Below are positions 29,847 through 41,664 of a DNA stretch of 64,000 bases, in pieces. The DNA is from Pyxidicoccus sp. MSG2 (GTDB lineage Bacteria; Myxococcota; Myxococcia; Myxococcales; Myxococcaceae). The translations under genes were made by a program, and so were the position numbers. The stretch covers positions 2,666,001 through 2,730,000 of the forward strand of contig NZ_JAPNKC010000001.1 in NCBI RefSeq assembly GCF_026626705.1, given 5' to 3'. Each line of letters begins with the position of its first letter. Within the stretch, counting starts at the first letter, position 1. The notes below the pieces were generated by a model. That model did not search any database. It worked only from the letters and a program-made list of their open reading frames with translations, and was not told the origin of the DNA.

Positions 29847-31193
29847 ATGGCAGCCACTCCGCAGAACAAGCTGCTCCGCGTCGGCGTCATCCAGAACGGC
29901 CGCATCGTCGAGGAACACCACGTCCGGCGCGACAACGTCACCATCGGCAGTGACGCCCGGAACACCATCGTCCTGCCCTCGGCGGATGACCGGCCGGCCC
30001 GCTTCTCCCTGCTGGAGAACCAGGGCCAGCAGTTCCAGCTCGTCATCGACGAGGCCATGCAGGGCCGCGTCAACCTCGGCTCCTCGGACGTGGACTTCGA
30101 CTCCCTGCGCGCGCAGGGGCTGGCCACCCGCCGCGGCGACCTCTACGTCCTGCCGCTGCAGGAGAGCGCCCGCGGCAAGGTGGAGCTGGGCGACGTCACC
30201 CTCTTCTTCCAGTTCGTCGCGCCGCCTCCCGAAGAGGCGAAGCCGGTGCTGCCCGCGGACATCCGCGTCAGCATGTGGAAGACGATTGACCGCGTCTTCT
30301 TCGGCATCCTCGCGGCCTCGCTGTTCATCCACTTCTCCGGCGCCGCGCTCATCATCTCCGCGGAAGCGCCCAAGGAGCCCGAGCTGGCCCTGGACCAGCT
30401 GGATGACCGCTTCGTGCGCGCCATCATCCCCCAGCGCCCGCAGGAGGCGCCCCGCGTCGCCGAGGCCGGCCCCTCCGAGGCCCCCAAGGACGACAAGAAA
30501 GGCGACGAGCCGAAGGACGCGGCGGAGAAGGCCGACACCAAACCCGCCGGCGGTGACGCCGCCGAGCGCCGCGCCGAGGTGGTGAAGAAGGTCTCCGGCA
30601 AGGGCCTGCTCAAGATTCTCGGCTCCAACAGCGGCGGGGGTCAGGGCGCCTTCGCGGACGTGCTGGGCGGGGCCAGCGGCGGTGGGGACATCGCCGCGGC
30701 GCTGGCCGGCGCGGGCGGCGTGGGCGTGGCCACCGAGGCCTCCGTGGGCGGCGGCACCGGCCCGCGCGGCGGCGGCACCGGCCGGGTGACGGGCATCGGA
30801 GAAGTGGGCACGCAGGGCGGCGGCAAGGTGGACCTCGGCACCAAGAAGGAGGCCCAGGTGCAGGGCCGGGTGCAGGACGCGACGCCGGACGTGGAGAGCT
30901 CGGACGTGGACCGCGCGGCGCTGGCCCGCTACGTCCGCTCGCGCCTCAAGTCCATCCAGAGCTGCTACGAGAAGGAGCTGAAGCGCAACCCCAACCTCAA
31001 GGGCAAGGTGGTGGTGCGCTTCGTCATCAAGCCCTCCGGCCGCGCCGGCGAAGTCGAAATCGAGGAGAACACCCTCGGCAGCGAGTCCGTGGGCAGCTGC
31101 ATCCGCACCACCATCCGCAACTGGTCGTTCCCCTTCAAGCCCGACTCGGACACCGCCGTTTCCTATCCCTTCGTCTTCTCTCCGGCGGGGTAG
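29847..31193 (+). CDS. FHA / membrane helix / AgmX-PglI-tail protein, GltG-like
   Basis: 448 residues. An N-terminal FHA-like region (about 1-120; VTIGSDARNTIVLPS and RPARFSLLENQGQQFQL), a membrane helix (about 150-170, VFFGILAASLFIHFSGAALII), a Lys/Asp/Ala-rich linker, a Gly-rich stretch (about 255-320) and a C-terminal TonB-like 'AgmX/PglI tail' (about 355-447: YVRSRLKSIQSCYEKEL, and a second Cys in VGSCIRTTIRNW). This is the architecture of GltG, which spans the inner membrane and reaches the outer membrane. Phosphothreonine binding by the FHA domain is an expectation from the family. Confidence 0.9.
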   Translation: MAATPQNKLLRVGVIQNGRIVEEHHVRRDNVTIGSDARNTIVLPSADDRPARFSLLENQGQQFQLVIDEAMQGRVNLGSSDVDFDSLRAQGLATRRGDLYVLPLQESARGKVELGDVTLFFQFVAPPPEEAKPVLPADIRVSMWKTIDRVFFGILAASLFIHFSGAALIISAEAPKEPELALDQLDDRFVRAIIPQRPQEAPRVAEAGPSEAPKDDKKGDEPKDAAEKADTKPAGGDAAERRAEVVKKVSGKGLLKILGSNSGGGQGAFADVLGGASGGGDIAAALAGAGGVGVATEASVGGGTGPRGGGTGRVTGIGEVGTQGGGKVDLGTKKEAQVQGRVQDATPDVESSDVDRAALARYVRSRLKSIQSCYEKELKRNPNLKGKVVVRFVIKPSGRAGEVEIEENTLGSESVGSCIRTTIRNWSFPFKPDSDTAVSYPFVFSPAG

Positions 31194-31235
31194 GCTCCAG
31201 GTCCTACGCCATCCCACCAGGGCCCCGGGGGGACC

Positions 31236-31682
31236 ATGCAGAAGCTGTCCGTCATTTCGTCGTCACCCCTCTTCGAGATGCTCTCCCCCGCGGAGCTCGC
31301 CCGCCTGGCCGAGCTCGCCCGGATGCGCCGCTTCGCGGCCGGAGAGGTCGTCTTCGAGGAAGGTGACCTGGGCGACAGCCTCTTCGTCATCGTCGACGGG
31401 CAGGTGGAGGTGGTGCGCCGCCAGCCCTCCGGCGACATGCACCCGCTCATCGTCCTGTCCTCCCCCGAGTTCTTCGGGGAGATGGGCCTCATCGACAAGG
31501 ACTACCGCTCCGCCACCGTGCGCGCGAAGACGGACGCGGACCTGCTCCAGCTCACCGCGCAGGACCTGCGCGCCTTCCGGCAGTCGCACGGCGACGGCTT
31601 CACCTTCGTCGTCGTCAACATCGCCCGAAGCCTGTCTGCTCGCTTGCGCGAGGCCAATGCCCGCCTCGCTGGGAAGGCCTGA
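31236..31682 (+). CDS. Stand-alone cyclic nucleotide-binding domain protein
   Basis: 148 residues: one CRP-like nucleotide-binding domain and a C-terminal helix, with no DNA-binding domain. The phosphate-binding cassette is recognisable as FFGEMGLIDKDYRSATVRA, including the Glu and Arg that contact the cyclic phosphate and ribose. Without an effector it would act as a sensor or adaptor. A GGGGGG ribosome site precedes the ATG. It lies 42 bases after the GltG-like gene, so may belong to the same transcript. Ligand (cAMP, cGMP or none) cannot be told. Confidence 0.9.
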   Translation: MQKLSVISSSPLFEMLSPAELARLAELARMRRFAAGEVVFEEGDLGDSLFVIVDGQVEVVRRQPSGDMHPLIVLSSPEFFGEMGLIDKDYRSATVRAKTDADLLQLTAQDLRAFRQSHGDGFTFVVVNIARSLSARLREANARLAGKA

Positions 31683-31702
31683 AAATCCGGCCCGGAGTCG
31701 GT

Positions 31703-31731
31703 TTGACACCCCTCCCCCCTGACTCTACGCT
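31703..31731 (+). promoter_or_regulatory. Sigma-70-type promoter
   Basis: TTGACA (31703-31708), a 17-base spacer, and TACGCT (31726-31731). Transcription would begin near 31738, excluding the TTG at 31732 as the start codon of the next gene. Confidence 0.65.
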
Positions 31732-31761
31732 TTGACCTTCATGGAAGGGCCGGGGAGAGCC

Positions 31762-32349
31762 GTGAGGCGCATGCGCACCGTGGGAACGCTTGTCGTGGTA
31801 CTCGCCGCCGGGGTGGCACTGGCGCAGGGCCAGGCACCGTCACAGCCCGCTGGCGCGCCGCCGGCATCCGCCGCCGCGTCCGGGAGCTTCGAGAAGGCCA
31901 GCGACGTGCCGGACGGAGAGAAGCTCACGCGCAGCACCCAGGCCCTGGGCGCCATGCGCGAGGTGCTCCGCCAGGTGCTGGGCAAGGTGGAGGAGGCGCG
32001 GCGCACCAAGGACGTGGTGAAGCTCAACTGCGCCAACGAGAAGCTCACCCAGATCAAGGGCCTGCTGCGCATCTCCGAGCAGGCCGACGTGTCGCTCCAG
32101 GAGGCCCTGTCGCGCAAGGAGACCTCCACCAGCGACCACGAATACACCAAGGTCATGATCGCCCGGCAGAAGGTGACGCAGCTGCGCGCCGAGGCCGAGG
32201 AGTGCATCGGCCAGCTCGCCTTCCGCACGGACGAGAACCTCTTCGTGGAGGTGGAGGAGCCGGAGAACCTGCCAGGCGGGGACCCCACCCGGCCGCCCGC
32301 GCCTGACGACGTCGTCGTCCGTCCGCCTCCGGCCAGCCCCATCCGCTGA
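31762..32349 (+). CDS. Exported hypothetical protein
   Basis: About 195 residues from a GTG at 31762, which has GGGGAGA 5 bases upstream; ATG 31771 is an alternative. Signal peptide (TLVVVLAAGVALAQ), Ala/Pro spacer, then an all-alpha domain (about 45-150) with a conserved-looking pair of cysteines (LNCANEKLTQIKGLL and EAEECIGQLAF), and a Pro-rich, Val-rich tail. Not recognised. It has its own promoter and lies between the Glt-like cluster and the polysaccharide export pair, so it may serve either. Confidence 0.8.
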   Translation: MRRMRTVGTLVVVLAAGVALAQGQAPSQPAGAPPASAAASGSFEKASDVPDGEKLTRSTQALGAMREVLRQVLGKVEEARRTKDVVKLNCANEKLTQIKGLLRISEQADVSLQEALSRKETSTSDHEYTKVMIARQKVTQLRAEAEECIGQLAFRTDENLFVEVEEPENLPGGDPTRPPAPDDVVVRPPPASPIR

Positions 32350-32502
32350 CGCCCGGCGTGCCCTCTGGCCCACCGAGCGAGTCTCCTTCCTGTGTCCAAC
32401 AATGATTTCGGCCCCGGCGAATGCGCGTGTTATGACGCCTCGGGCCGTACGCGTGAAAGGTGGGAGAGGGTAACCCTTCCATCAGGGAAGTCCTTCTGAA
32501 CC

Positions 32503-35254
<2,752 letters not shown>

Positions 35255-35271
35255 GACGTCGCTTCCCTTCC

Positions 35272-35838
35272 CTACGGCGCGGGCTCGGCGAGCAGCGCCT
35301 CGATGTGCGACTGGTAGCGCGTGAGGAACTCCTCGGCGAAGCCCTCCTCGAAGTGGCGCACCACGCCGCGGCGGTCGATGTAGAAGGTGGTGGGCATGCC
35401 CTTCACCTTCAGCGTGCGCTCGGCCACCTGGGCATTCTCGTCCAGGAGGATGGGCAGCCCCACCTTCGTCTCCTGCAGGAAGGGCGCAATCGCGCGCGCG
35501 TCCTCGTCCACGCTGAGCGCGTAGATCTTGAGGCCGCGGCCGGCGTACTCGCGCGCGAGGTTTTCATAGAAGGGCAGCGCGTCCCGGCACGGCTCGCACC
35601 ACGTGGCCCACACGTCCAGCAGCACCACGCTGCCCCTGTCGCTGGAGAGGTCATACAGCTCGCCGCCCGGGTAGCGCTTCACCTTGAACTCCAGCGGAGC
35701 CCCCGTGCGGGCCTCCGGCGTCGTCGCCGCGCCGCCACCGCTGGGGGCGGGGCTGGTGAGCGGCGGCATCTGCGACTTCGCGCACCCGGCGAGCGAGAGG
35801 GCCGCGACGAGAACGGCAAGGGAAGGACGCGCGCGCAT
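35272..35838 (-). CDS. TlpA/ResA-like thioredoxin-fold lipoprotein
   Basis: 188 residues. Lipobox LSLAG-Cys (residue 19), then a thioredoxin fold with active site WCEPC in DVWATWCEPCRDALPFY and the cis-Pro region KGMPTTFYIDRRG. Expected to reduce or shuffle disulfides outside the cytoplasmic membrane. It begins 2 bases after the mpl stop, so co-transcribed with murein genes; a link to envelope redox is inferred. Confidence 0.92.
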   Translation of the reverse strand: MRARPSLAVLVAALSLAGCAKSQMPPLTSPAPSGGGAATTPEARTGAPLEFKVKRYPGGELYDLSSDRGSVVLLDVWATWCEPCRDALPFYENLAREYAGRGLKIYALSVDEDARAIAPFLQETKVGLPILLDENAQVAERTLKVKGMPTTFYIDRRGVVRHFEEGFAEEFLTRYQSHIEALLAEPAP

Positions 35839-35840
35839 CT

Positions 35841-37307
35841 TCAGGCTCCCAGCCGGGCCTTGAGGGCCGCGAGCAACTTGTCGATGAAGCCGCCGAAGGC
35901 GCCGTTGCTCATGACGAGCAGCACGTCACCGGGGCGGGACTCGCGGGCCACCAGGTCCACCATCGCCTGCACGTCCGTGGAGCCCTCCGCGGCGATGCCC
36001 TGGGCCTGGAGGTCCGCGACGAGTTTGCGGACATCCAGTTCCTCACCGACGGGCACCTTGTCGTGGCGCTCGGGCACCTTGAGGCTGGCGCGGGCCGCGC
36101 CGGTGAAGGCGTGGGCGTAGTCCTCCTGGTGGATGTTGCGACGGCTGGTGTTGGAGCGCGGCTCGAAGATGGCCCACAGCCGCCGCTCGGGGTAGCGGTT
36201 GTGGACGGCGGCGATGGTCTCCCGCACCGCGGTGGGGTGGTGCGCGAAGTCGTCCACCACCATGATGCCGCCGGGCTCGCCGCGCACCTCCTGCCGGCGC
36301 TTCACGCCGCTGAACGTCGACAGGCCCTTGCGAATCTCCTCGAAGGACAGGCCCAGGCCGCGCGCCGCGGCGATGACGCTCAGCGCGTTCTCCACGTTGT
36401 GCAGACCGCCCATGGGCAGGTCCACCGTGCCCAGCACCTGCCCGCGCTCCACCACGTCGAAGCGCGCGCCCGCGGCGCTGAAGGACACGCCGCGCGGCGT
36501 GTAGTCCGCGTCCGCGCCCTCCTTCGCCACATACGTCACCACGCGGCCCTGGCAGCCCTCGCGAGAGAGCTTCACGGCGTTGGGGTACGCGGCGCAGACG
36601 ACGAGCTGCCCGTCCTTCGGGATGAGCCGGACGAACTTCTCGAAGGTGGCCTCGTAGTGGGGCAAGTCCCGGAAGATGTCCGCGTGGTCGAACTCCACGC
36701 TGGTGAGGATGGCGGTACGCGGCCGGTAGTGGAGGAACTTGGAGCCCTTGTCCCAGTACGCGGTGTCGTACTCGTCGCCCTCGACGACGAAGTGCGGCCC
36801 CTTCCCCACGCGGTAGTTGCCCGCATAGTTCTGGGTGACGCCGCCCACGAGGAAGGACGGGTCCTTCCCGGCCTCCACCAGCACGTGGGCCATGAGCGAG
36901 GACGTCGTCGTCTTGCCGTGCGTGCCGGCCACCACCACCGAGTGCGCGCGGTCCAGGAAGAGCGAGCCCAGCGCGGCGGGGAAGCTCATCTGCTTGAGGC
37001 CGCGCTCGCGCACGGCGGTGGCCTCCGGATTCACCCGGCGGATGACGTTGCCGATGATGACGAGGTCCGGCTTCGCCGCGTCCAGGTTCTCCGGACGGTA
37101 GGGCGAGGAGGCGGGGATGCCCCACGTCCTGAGCATGTCGCTCATGGGCGGGTAGACATTCTCGTCGCTGCCGGTGACTTCGTAGCCGGCGGCCTTGAGC
37201 ATGCCCGCGAAGGAACCCATGCCGGTGCCGGCCACGCCCACCAGGTGGATGCGGCGCACACTGCCGGGTTCGAGAGTCTCGAGGACGTTTCCGTTGTCGT
37301 CAGCCAT
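35841..37307 (-). CDS. mpl: UDP-N-acetylmuramate:L-Ala-gamma-D-Glu-meso-DAP ligase
   Basis: 488 residues. Mur-ligase family enzyme of murein recycling that joins the recovered tripeptide to UDP-MurNAc. It has the N-terminal Rossmann-type GVAGTGMGSFAGMLKAAGYEVTGSD, the ATP P-loop VAGTHGKTTTSSLMAH (about 120-135) and central VEGDEYDTAYWDKGSKFLHY, which distinguishes Mpl from MurC. Overlaps the upstream serine hydrolase gene by 8 bases. Confidence 0.95.
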   Translation of the reverse strand: MADDNGNVLETLEPGSVRRIHLVGVAGTGMGSFAGMLKAAGYEVTGSDENVYPPMSDMLRTWGIPASSPYRPENLDAAKPDLVIIGNVIRRVNPEATAVRERGLKQMSFPAALGSLFLDRAHSVVVAGTHGKTTTSSLMAHVLVEAGKDPSFLVGGVTQNYAGNYRVGKGPHFVVEGDEYDTAYWDKGSKFLHYRPRTAILTSVEFDHADIFRDLPHYEATFEKFVRLIPKDGQLVVCAAYPNAVKLSREGCQGRVVTYVAKEGADADYTPRGVSFSAAGARFDVVERGQVLGTVDLPMGGLHNVENALSVIAAARGLGLSFEEIRKGLSTFSGVKRRQEVRGEPGGIMVVDDFAHHPTAVRETIAAVHNRYPERRLWAIFEPRSNTSRRNIHQEDYAHAFTGAARASLKVPERHDKVPVGEELDVRKLVADLQAQGIAAEGSTDVQAMVDLVARESRPGDVLLVMSNGAFGGFIDKLLAALKARLGA

Positions 37308-38481
37308 GCGTTCCCTGCTTCAAGTCGGTGAGGTCGAGCGCCTCCACGACGAGGTCGTGGAAGACGGGTCGGAAGTCGCGGATGCGCAATTCGTTGCGGC
37401 CGTTGGCCACGCGGTTGGTGACGAGCGCCACCACCAGCGAGCGGCGCAGGTCCACCCAGAGACTGGTGCCGGTGAAGCCCAGGTGCCCCACGGCCCCGGG
37501 CGGCGTGTTGCCGATGTAGTGGCCCGCGCTCGACAGGGTGGCCGAGGGCGAGTCGAAGCCCATGGAGCGGGTGCTGCCCTCCACGAGCGAGTCCGTGGCC
37601 AGCAGGCGGTGCCACAATGGGCCGGGCGCAATCGCGGCGCCGCCAGCGCACCCGTCCAGCACGGCCTGCCCGAAGCGGGCCACGTCCACCGCGGTGCCGA
37701 AGAGGCCCGCGTGTCCGGCCACGCCATCCATCACCCAGGCGTTGTCGTCGTCGACCTCACCGGGCCGCGTGGGCTGCGTGGGCACATCCTTCCACAGCCC
37801 CTCCTGACCCGGCGCGGGCTCGCGGGGACGCGTGGCACCGGTGGGCGCGGGGGTGGAGTCGGCGGGGAAGTCCGTGAGGCGGTGGAAGCGCGCGGACAGG
37901 CCGAGCGGCTCGGCGATGTAGCGCGTGAAGAGCGTATCCAGCGGGGAATTGGCGGCGCGGGAGAGGATTTCGCCGAGGAGGATGAAGCCCACGTCGCTGT
38001 ACGCGGTGCGGGTGCGCGGCGCGGCAGCGAGCGGCGTGGCGGCGGCGGCCTGGATGACCTCCTCGCGGACGCGGGCACGCATGACGGACGGACAGTCCGC
38101 GTCGAGCAACTCCGGGTGCGCGGTGAGCGCCTGGGCGAAGAAGGGCACGAAGGGCGGCAGGCCCGAGCGGTGGTAGAGCAGGTCCGCCACGGTGGCGCCC
38201 GCGTCACCCACGGGCGAGCCGGGGAAGAAGCGGGACACGTGCGTGTCCGGGCCCACCTTGCCCTCCGTCCACAGGCGCAGGAAGAGGGCCGTGGTGCTGA
38301 GCACCTTGGTGACGGAGGCAAGGTCGAAGCGCGTGTCGCCGGAGACCTTGCCGGCCACGTGGCCGAAGACCTGGACGCCCCGGTGCAGGACGATGGCCTG
38401 CGCCGCGGGGAAGACGCCAATCTTGCAGGCGTCGTCGAGGACGGTTTGAAGAATCGCGATGGGGTGGGGACTGCCGCTCAT
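37300..38481 (-). CDS. Beta-lactamase-fold serine hydrolase
   Basis: 393 residues. Class C beta-lactamase/DD-peptidase family: catalytic SVTK (Ser56, Lys59), YSDVG (Tyr of the second motif) and HLGFTG (third motif, HxG type). No clear signal peptide is visible, so it may be cytoplasmic; esterase or peptide amidase functions also occur in this family. It overlaps mpl by 8 bases and the LD-carboxypeptidase gene by 4, which suggests a role in handling murein peptides. Confidence 0.9.
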   Translation of the reverse strand: MSGSPHPIAILQTVLDDACKIGVFPAAQAIVLHRGVQVFGHVAGKVSGDTRFDLASVTKVLSTTALFLRLWTEGKVGPDTHVSRFFPGSPVGDAGATVADLLYHRSGLPPFVPFFAQALTAHPELLDADCPSVMRARVREEVIQAAAATPLAAAPRTRTAYSDVGFILLGEILSRAANSPLDTLFTRYIAEPLGLSARFHRLTDFPADSTPAPTGATRPREPAPGQEGLWKDVPTQPTRPGEVDDDNAWVMDGVAGHAGLFGTAVDVARFGQAVLDGCAGGAAIAPGPLWHRLLATDSLVEGSTRSMGFDSPSATLSSAGHYIGNTPPGAVGHLGFTGTSLWVDLRRSLVVALVTNRVANGRNELRIRDFRPVFHDLVVEALDLTDLKQGTHG

Positions 38482-39389
38482 GCGCGCACGGCTCCTTCGA
38501 GGAAGGTGAGGCGCGCGGCGTCCGCGTCCAACCGCACCTGGGTGCCCAGGGCGACGGGGTAGTTGAGGTCACCGTGGCCGATGGGGAAGCCGGCGGCGCA
38601 GGGCAGGCCCGCCTCCCTCGCCAGCTCGCGGAGCACGTCCGCGCTGGAGTAGTCCGCGTTCCTCTCCTCGCACGAGGTGAAGTCGCCCAGGACGATGCCG
38701 CGCACGCGAGAGAAGACGCCCGCCAGGCGCAGGTGCGTCCACATGCGGTCGATGCGGTACGGGCGCTCGGTGACGTCCTCCAGCAGGAGCACCGCGCCGT
38801 CGAGCGGCGGCATGTACGGCGTGCCGATGAGCCGGGAGAGGACGGAGAGGTTGCCGCCGACGAGGTGGCCCTCCGCCATGCCAGGCACGTAGGTGGCGGT
38901 GCCCGTCAGCGGCGGCGGAGCCTCGGGGGACTCGAGGAGGCGGAAGAGGTAGTCGCGAACCTCCACCGGCTGCCGGCCGAGCTGCGTGAGGACGGGCGCG
39001 TGGATGGAGACGCGGCCGAGCACCTGCATGGCGCCATGGACGGAGGTGAGGTCGGAGAAGCCGCAGAAGGCGCTCGGCGGGGCGTCCGCGAGCGGCAGGT
39101 CCGGCAGGAGGCGGGCGCTACCGTAGCCGCCGCGGGCGCAGAAGATGGCGCGGGCCTCGCGGTCCAGCAGCGCGCGGGAGAGTTCCTCCGTGCGCCGGGC
39201 GTCCTCTCCCGCGAGGTAGCGGTGCGAAGAGAAGATGTCGGGACGGTGGACAGGGGTGTAGCGCTCCGCGAGGACGGCGAGGCCCACCTCGAAGCCGGGG
39301 CGGTCGAAGGCGGAGGCGGGGGCGACGACGTGAACGGTGTCGCGGGGACGAAGCGAGAGGGGCTTGAGCCAACGCACGTCGCGCTTCAT
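38478..39389 (-). CDS. ldcA: LD-carboxypeptidase (S66 family)
   Basis: 303 residues from the ATG at 39389. Cleaves the L,D bond releasing terminal D-Ala from murein tetrapeptides in recycling. The S66 features are the nucleophile Ser in FCARGGYGSARLL, the VGGNLSVL strand, the Glu in LLEDVTERPYRIDRM and the catalytic His in GFPIGHGDLNYPV. No signal peptide, as expected. First gene of a four-base-overlapping run with the serine hydrolase and mpl. Confidence 0.92.
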   Translation of the reverse strand: MKRDVRWLKPLSLRPRDTVHVVAPASAFDRPGFEVGLAVLAERYTPVHRPDIFSSHRYLAGEDARRTEELSRALLDREARAIFCARGGYGSARLLPDLPLADAPPSAFCGFSDLTSVHGAMQVLGRVSIHAPVLTQLGRQPVEVRDYLFRLLESPEAPPPLTGTATYVPGMAEGHLVGGNLSVLSRLIGTPYMPPLDGAVLLLEDVTERPYRIDRMWTHLRLAGVFSRVRGIVLGDFTSCEERNADYSSADVLRELAREAGLPCAAGFPIGHGDLNYPVALGTQVRLDADAARLTFLEGAVRA

Positions 39390-39497
39390 AGCACCGGGGC
39401 CGTGGGGGGCACGCCGTTTCCAGACAGCGTGACTCGAAGCGTTGAGTACCCCCGTCCGTCGGAACGAGGACACTGCGGCCGCTCGGCGCCTCCTCCC

Positions 39498-40772
39498 CTA
39501 CCCGGCCGACCGCTCCATGACGGCGGCGAAGAAGGCGTCCGTGCCGTGGCGGTGCGGCGTGACGAAGAGGAACCCGTCCCGGACACATGCGGGCGCAAGC
39601 CAGCCCGCGCCCGGACGCACGAGGTGGAACTCGGGCCGCGCGGCGAGGAACGCCGTGACGAGGTCCTCGTTCTCCGCGCGGTTCACCGTGCAGGTGGCGT
39701 AGACGAGCCGGCCGCCGGGACGCACCAGGTCTCCCGCGTGCTGGAGGATGTCCTGCTGCAGCGGAGGGAAGTGGGCGAGCACGTCCGGGCTGGCGCGGAA
39801 GCGCAGATCGGGACCGCGGCGCAGGGAGCCCAGCTCCGAGCACGGCGCGTCCACGAGGACACGGTCGGCGTCGAGCCCGGGCTCGGGCGGCTTGCGGAGC
39901 ACCTGAACGTGGGTGAGGCCGGCGCGGGAGCTGCGCTGGAGGAGCCGGTCGAGTCGCTCGGGGTCCGGGTCGTAGGCCATCAGCCGGCCGGCGTCCTTCA
40001 GCTCCGCGCCCAGCAGCAGCGTCTTGCCACCGGCACCGGCACACAGGTCCAGCACCGTCTCCCCGGGGCGGGCCTCCACCAGGAGCCCGAGGAGCTGGCT
40101 GCCCTCGTCCTGGACCTCGAAGAGGCCCTCCCTCAGGGAGGGAAGACCGTAGAGGTTGGGGCGCGGGCCCTCGACGTGGAGCGCGAGGGGGCTCCACGGG
40201 CCGGGGCGGGTGGTGACGCCCTCGGTGAGGAGGCGCTGCGCGAGGGCCTCGCGCGACGTACGCAGCGGGTTGGCGCGGAGGGTGATGGGGCCGGGGACGT
40301 TGAGGTGAGCGCAGAAGGCGTCGGCCTCGGGACCCAGCTCGCGGGCGAAGTGGTCGGCGAGCCAGTCCGGCAGGGAGGCCCGGAGGGCGAGCGTGGGGGG
40401 CTCCCCGGGGTTCAGGACCGGGGGTGGCCCCGCCCCCAGGCCGGCCAGGGTGGCCGCCTCGGCGGCGGGGACTCCGGAGAGGCCGTGCAGCAGGGCGTAG
40501 AGGAGGAAGGGGGGCGTGGCGTCCTCGCGCCCCAGGAGGAAGCCAAGGCGGCGGCGCCAGAGGCCGACGTTGTAGACGGCCTCCTTGAGGGCCTGGCGCT
40601 GCTCCCGGGAGAGGTGGCGGTGGTCTCGGAGGGTGCGGTCGAGGACGCGCTCGGCCGGGGAGCCGGCGAGCACCTGGGCAATGGCCTCCGAGGCAATGGA
40701 GACCAGGCCCGCGAGCGCGGACCAGGGCTGGGAGTGAAGCCGGGAGAGCGGATCAAACGGGACTGTTGACAC
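39498..40772 (-). CDS. RsmB/NOP2/Sun-type RNA m5C methyltransferase
   Basis: 424 residues. The N-terminal NusB-like helical domain (about 1-140) is followed by a Rossmann methyltransferase with the SAM motif DLCAGAGGKTLLLGAEL, DAPCSELGSLRRGPDLR (Cys of motif IV) and YATCTVNRAENED (catalytic Cys of motif VI). Likely methylates a cytosine in 16S rRNA (RsmB type), with tRNA as an alternative. The ATG lies within the region of the divergent tRNA-Asn promoter. It is separated from ldcA by 108 bases. Confidence 0.93.
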   Translation of the reverse strand: MSTVPFDPLSRLHSQPWSALAGLVSIASEAIAQVLAGSPAERVLDRTLRDHRHLSREQRQALKEAVYNVGLWRRRLGFLLGREDATPPFLLYALLHGLSGVPAAEAATLAGLGAGPPPVLNPGEPPTLALRASLPDWLADHFARELGPEADAFCAHLNVPGPITLRANPLRTSREALAQRLLTEGVTTRPGPWSPLALHVEGPRPNLYGLPSLREGLFEVQDEGSQLLGLLVEARPGETVLDLCAGAGGKTLLLGAELKDAGRLMAYDPDPERLDRLLQRSSRAGLTHVQVLRKPPEPGLDADRVLVDAPCSELGSLRRGPDLRFRASPDVLAHFPPLQQDILQHAGDLVRPGGRLVYATCTVNRAENEDLVTAFLAARPEFHLVRPGAGWLAPACVRDGFLFVTPHRHGTDAFFAAVMERSAG

Positions 40773-40794
40773 GGCGGGCTCCGTTCTCTACAAA
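40766..40794 (+). promoter_or_regulatory. Promoter of tRNA-Asn
   Basis: TTGACA (40766-40771), a 17-base spacer, and TACAAA (40789-40794). The predicted start is near 40801, 36 bases before the tRNA. Its -35 element overlaps the start codon of the divergent methyltransferase gene. Confidence 0.75.
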
Positions 40795-40836
40795 GCGCGT
40801 CATCTCGGCAACGCCGTTTTGCCGCGACGTCCATAT

Positions 40837-40909
40837 TCCCCGATAGCTCAGCCGGTAGAGCGGGTGACTGTTAATCACTAGGTCCGAGGTTCGAGTCCTC
40901 GTCGGGGAG
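40837..40909 (+). tRNA. tRNA-Asn(GUU)
   Basis: 73 bases. The acceptor TCCCCGA (40837-40843) pairs with TCGGGGA (40902-40908). The anticodon loop CTGTTAA gives GUU. Its 3' end is the left boundary of the accessory island: the last bases plus the terminator recur at 56446. Confidence 0.97.
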
Positions 40910-41664
40910 CTGAAGTGAAGAGGCCCTGCCAGAAATGGCGGGGCCTTTTTGTTTTCTACACGGGTCTGGCGGCGAAAGTCGCGGGGCCTTCGTGCTGAAG
41001 CCCTGAACCCCAACGGATTCCTGTCTCTCCCCGCCGGAGAGGGCGCTCGCCCTCGTCTCACGGTCCCCTCCCCCATCTTCCACTGAACGACGCCGGCCCC
41101 TGCCGCGTGCAGATGGCGCACGCGTGCGGGGCGTCGTGCGCCCCGAGGTGCCCGCATGCCCCGTCCCGACCTCATTCCGGATTGCAGCGCCTGTGCCGCA
41201 CTGTGCTGCGTCGCCACCTCGTTCGAGCGCTCCGAGGACTTCGCGTTCGACAAGCCTGCGGGAGTGGCCTGCCGGTATCTGACGCGCGGGCATCGTTGCG
41301 CCATCCACACCGAACTCGTCACGCGTGGGTGCCGGGGCTGTGCCACGTACGACTGTTACGGCGCTGGCCAGCGTGCGACGCGCGCATTCGCGGCGGCTCC
41401 AGCACACCTCCGCGACCAGGCGTTCCTCGTCCTGCGGAGCCTTCATGAACTGCTCTGGCTGCTCACGGAGGCCGCAAAGCTCTGCCCGCCGTCGTGCGGT
41501 GAGCTCCATGCAGCGCTCACGGCTCAAGTCCAGACATTGGATGCCATTGCGCGCGGCGACGCGGCAGCGCTTCTCAATGTCGAGCTCTGTCGCCACGATC
41601 AGCGCACGCGCGCCCTTCTGCGCCGAGTGGGCGAGGCACTCGGCGGACGTGCTCACTGTCAAGG
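40902..41664 (+). repeat. Left copy of ~760-bp direct repeat bounding the island
   Basis: Begins in the tRNA-Asn acceptor stem (19 identical bases 40902-40920 against 56446-56464) and runs through the terminator, a spacer and the cysteine-cluster gene, ending near 41664. The copy at 56446-57199 is clearly homologous by eye with scattered changes and small indels. Confidence 0.88.
40921..40955 (+). terminator. Intrinsic terminator of tRNA-Asn
   Basis: Stem AGGCCCTGCCA (40921-40931) with TGGCGGGGCCT (40936-40946), loop GAAA, followed by TTTTGTTTT. The same hairpin recurs at 56466-56491. Confidence 0.92.

Noticed and set aside
31732..31761. TTG start of the exported hypothetical protein
   Set aside because: It lies before the transcription start predicted from the TTGACA/TACGCT promoter.
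38574..40769. A 731-codon plus-strand open frame
   Set aside because: Antisense to ldcA and the RNA methyltransferase gene, both with intact catalytic motifs.
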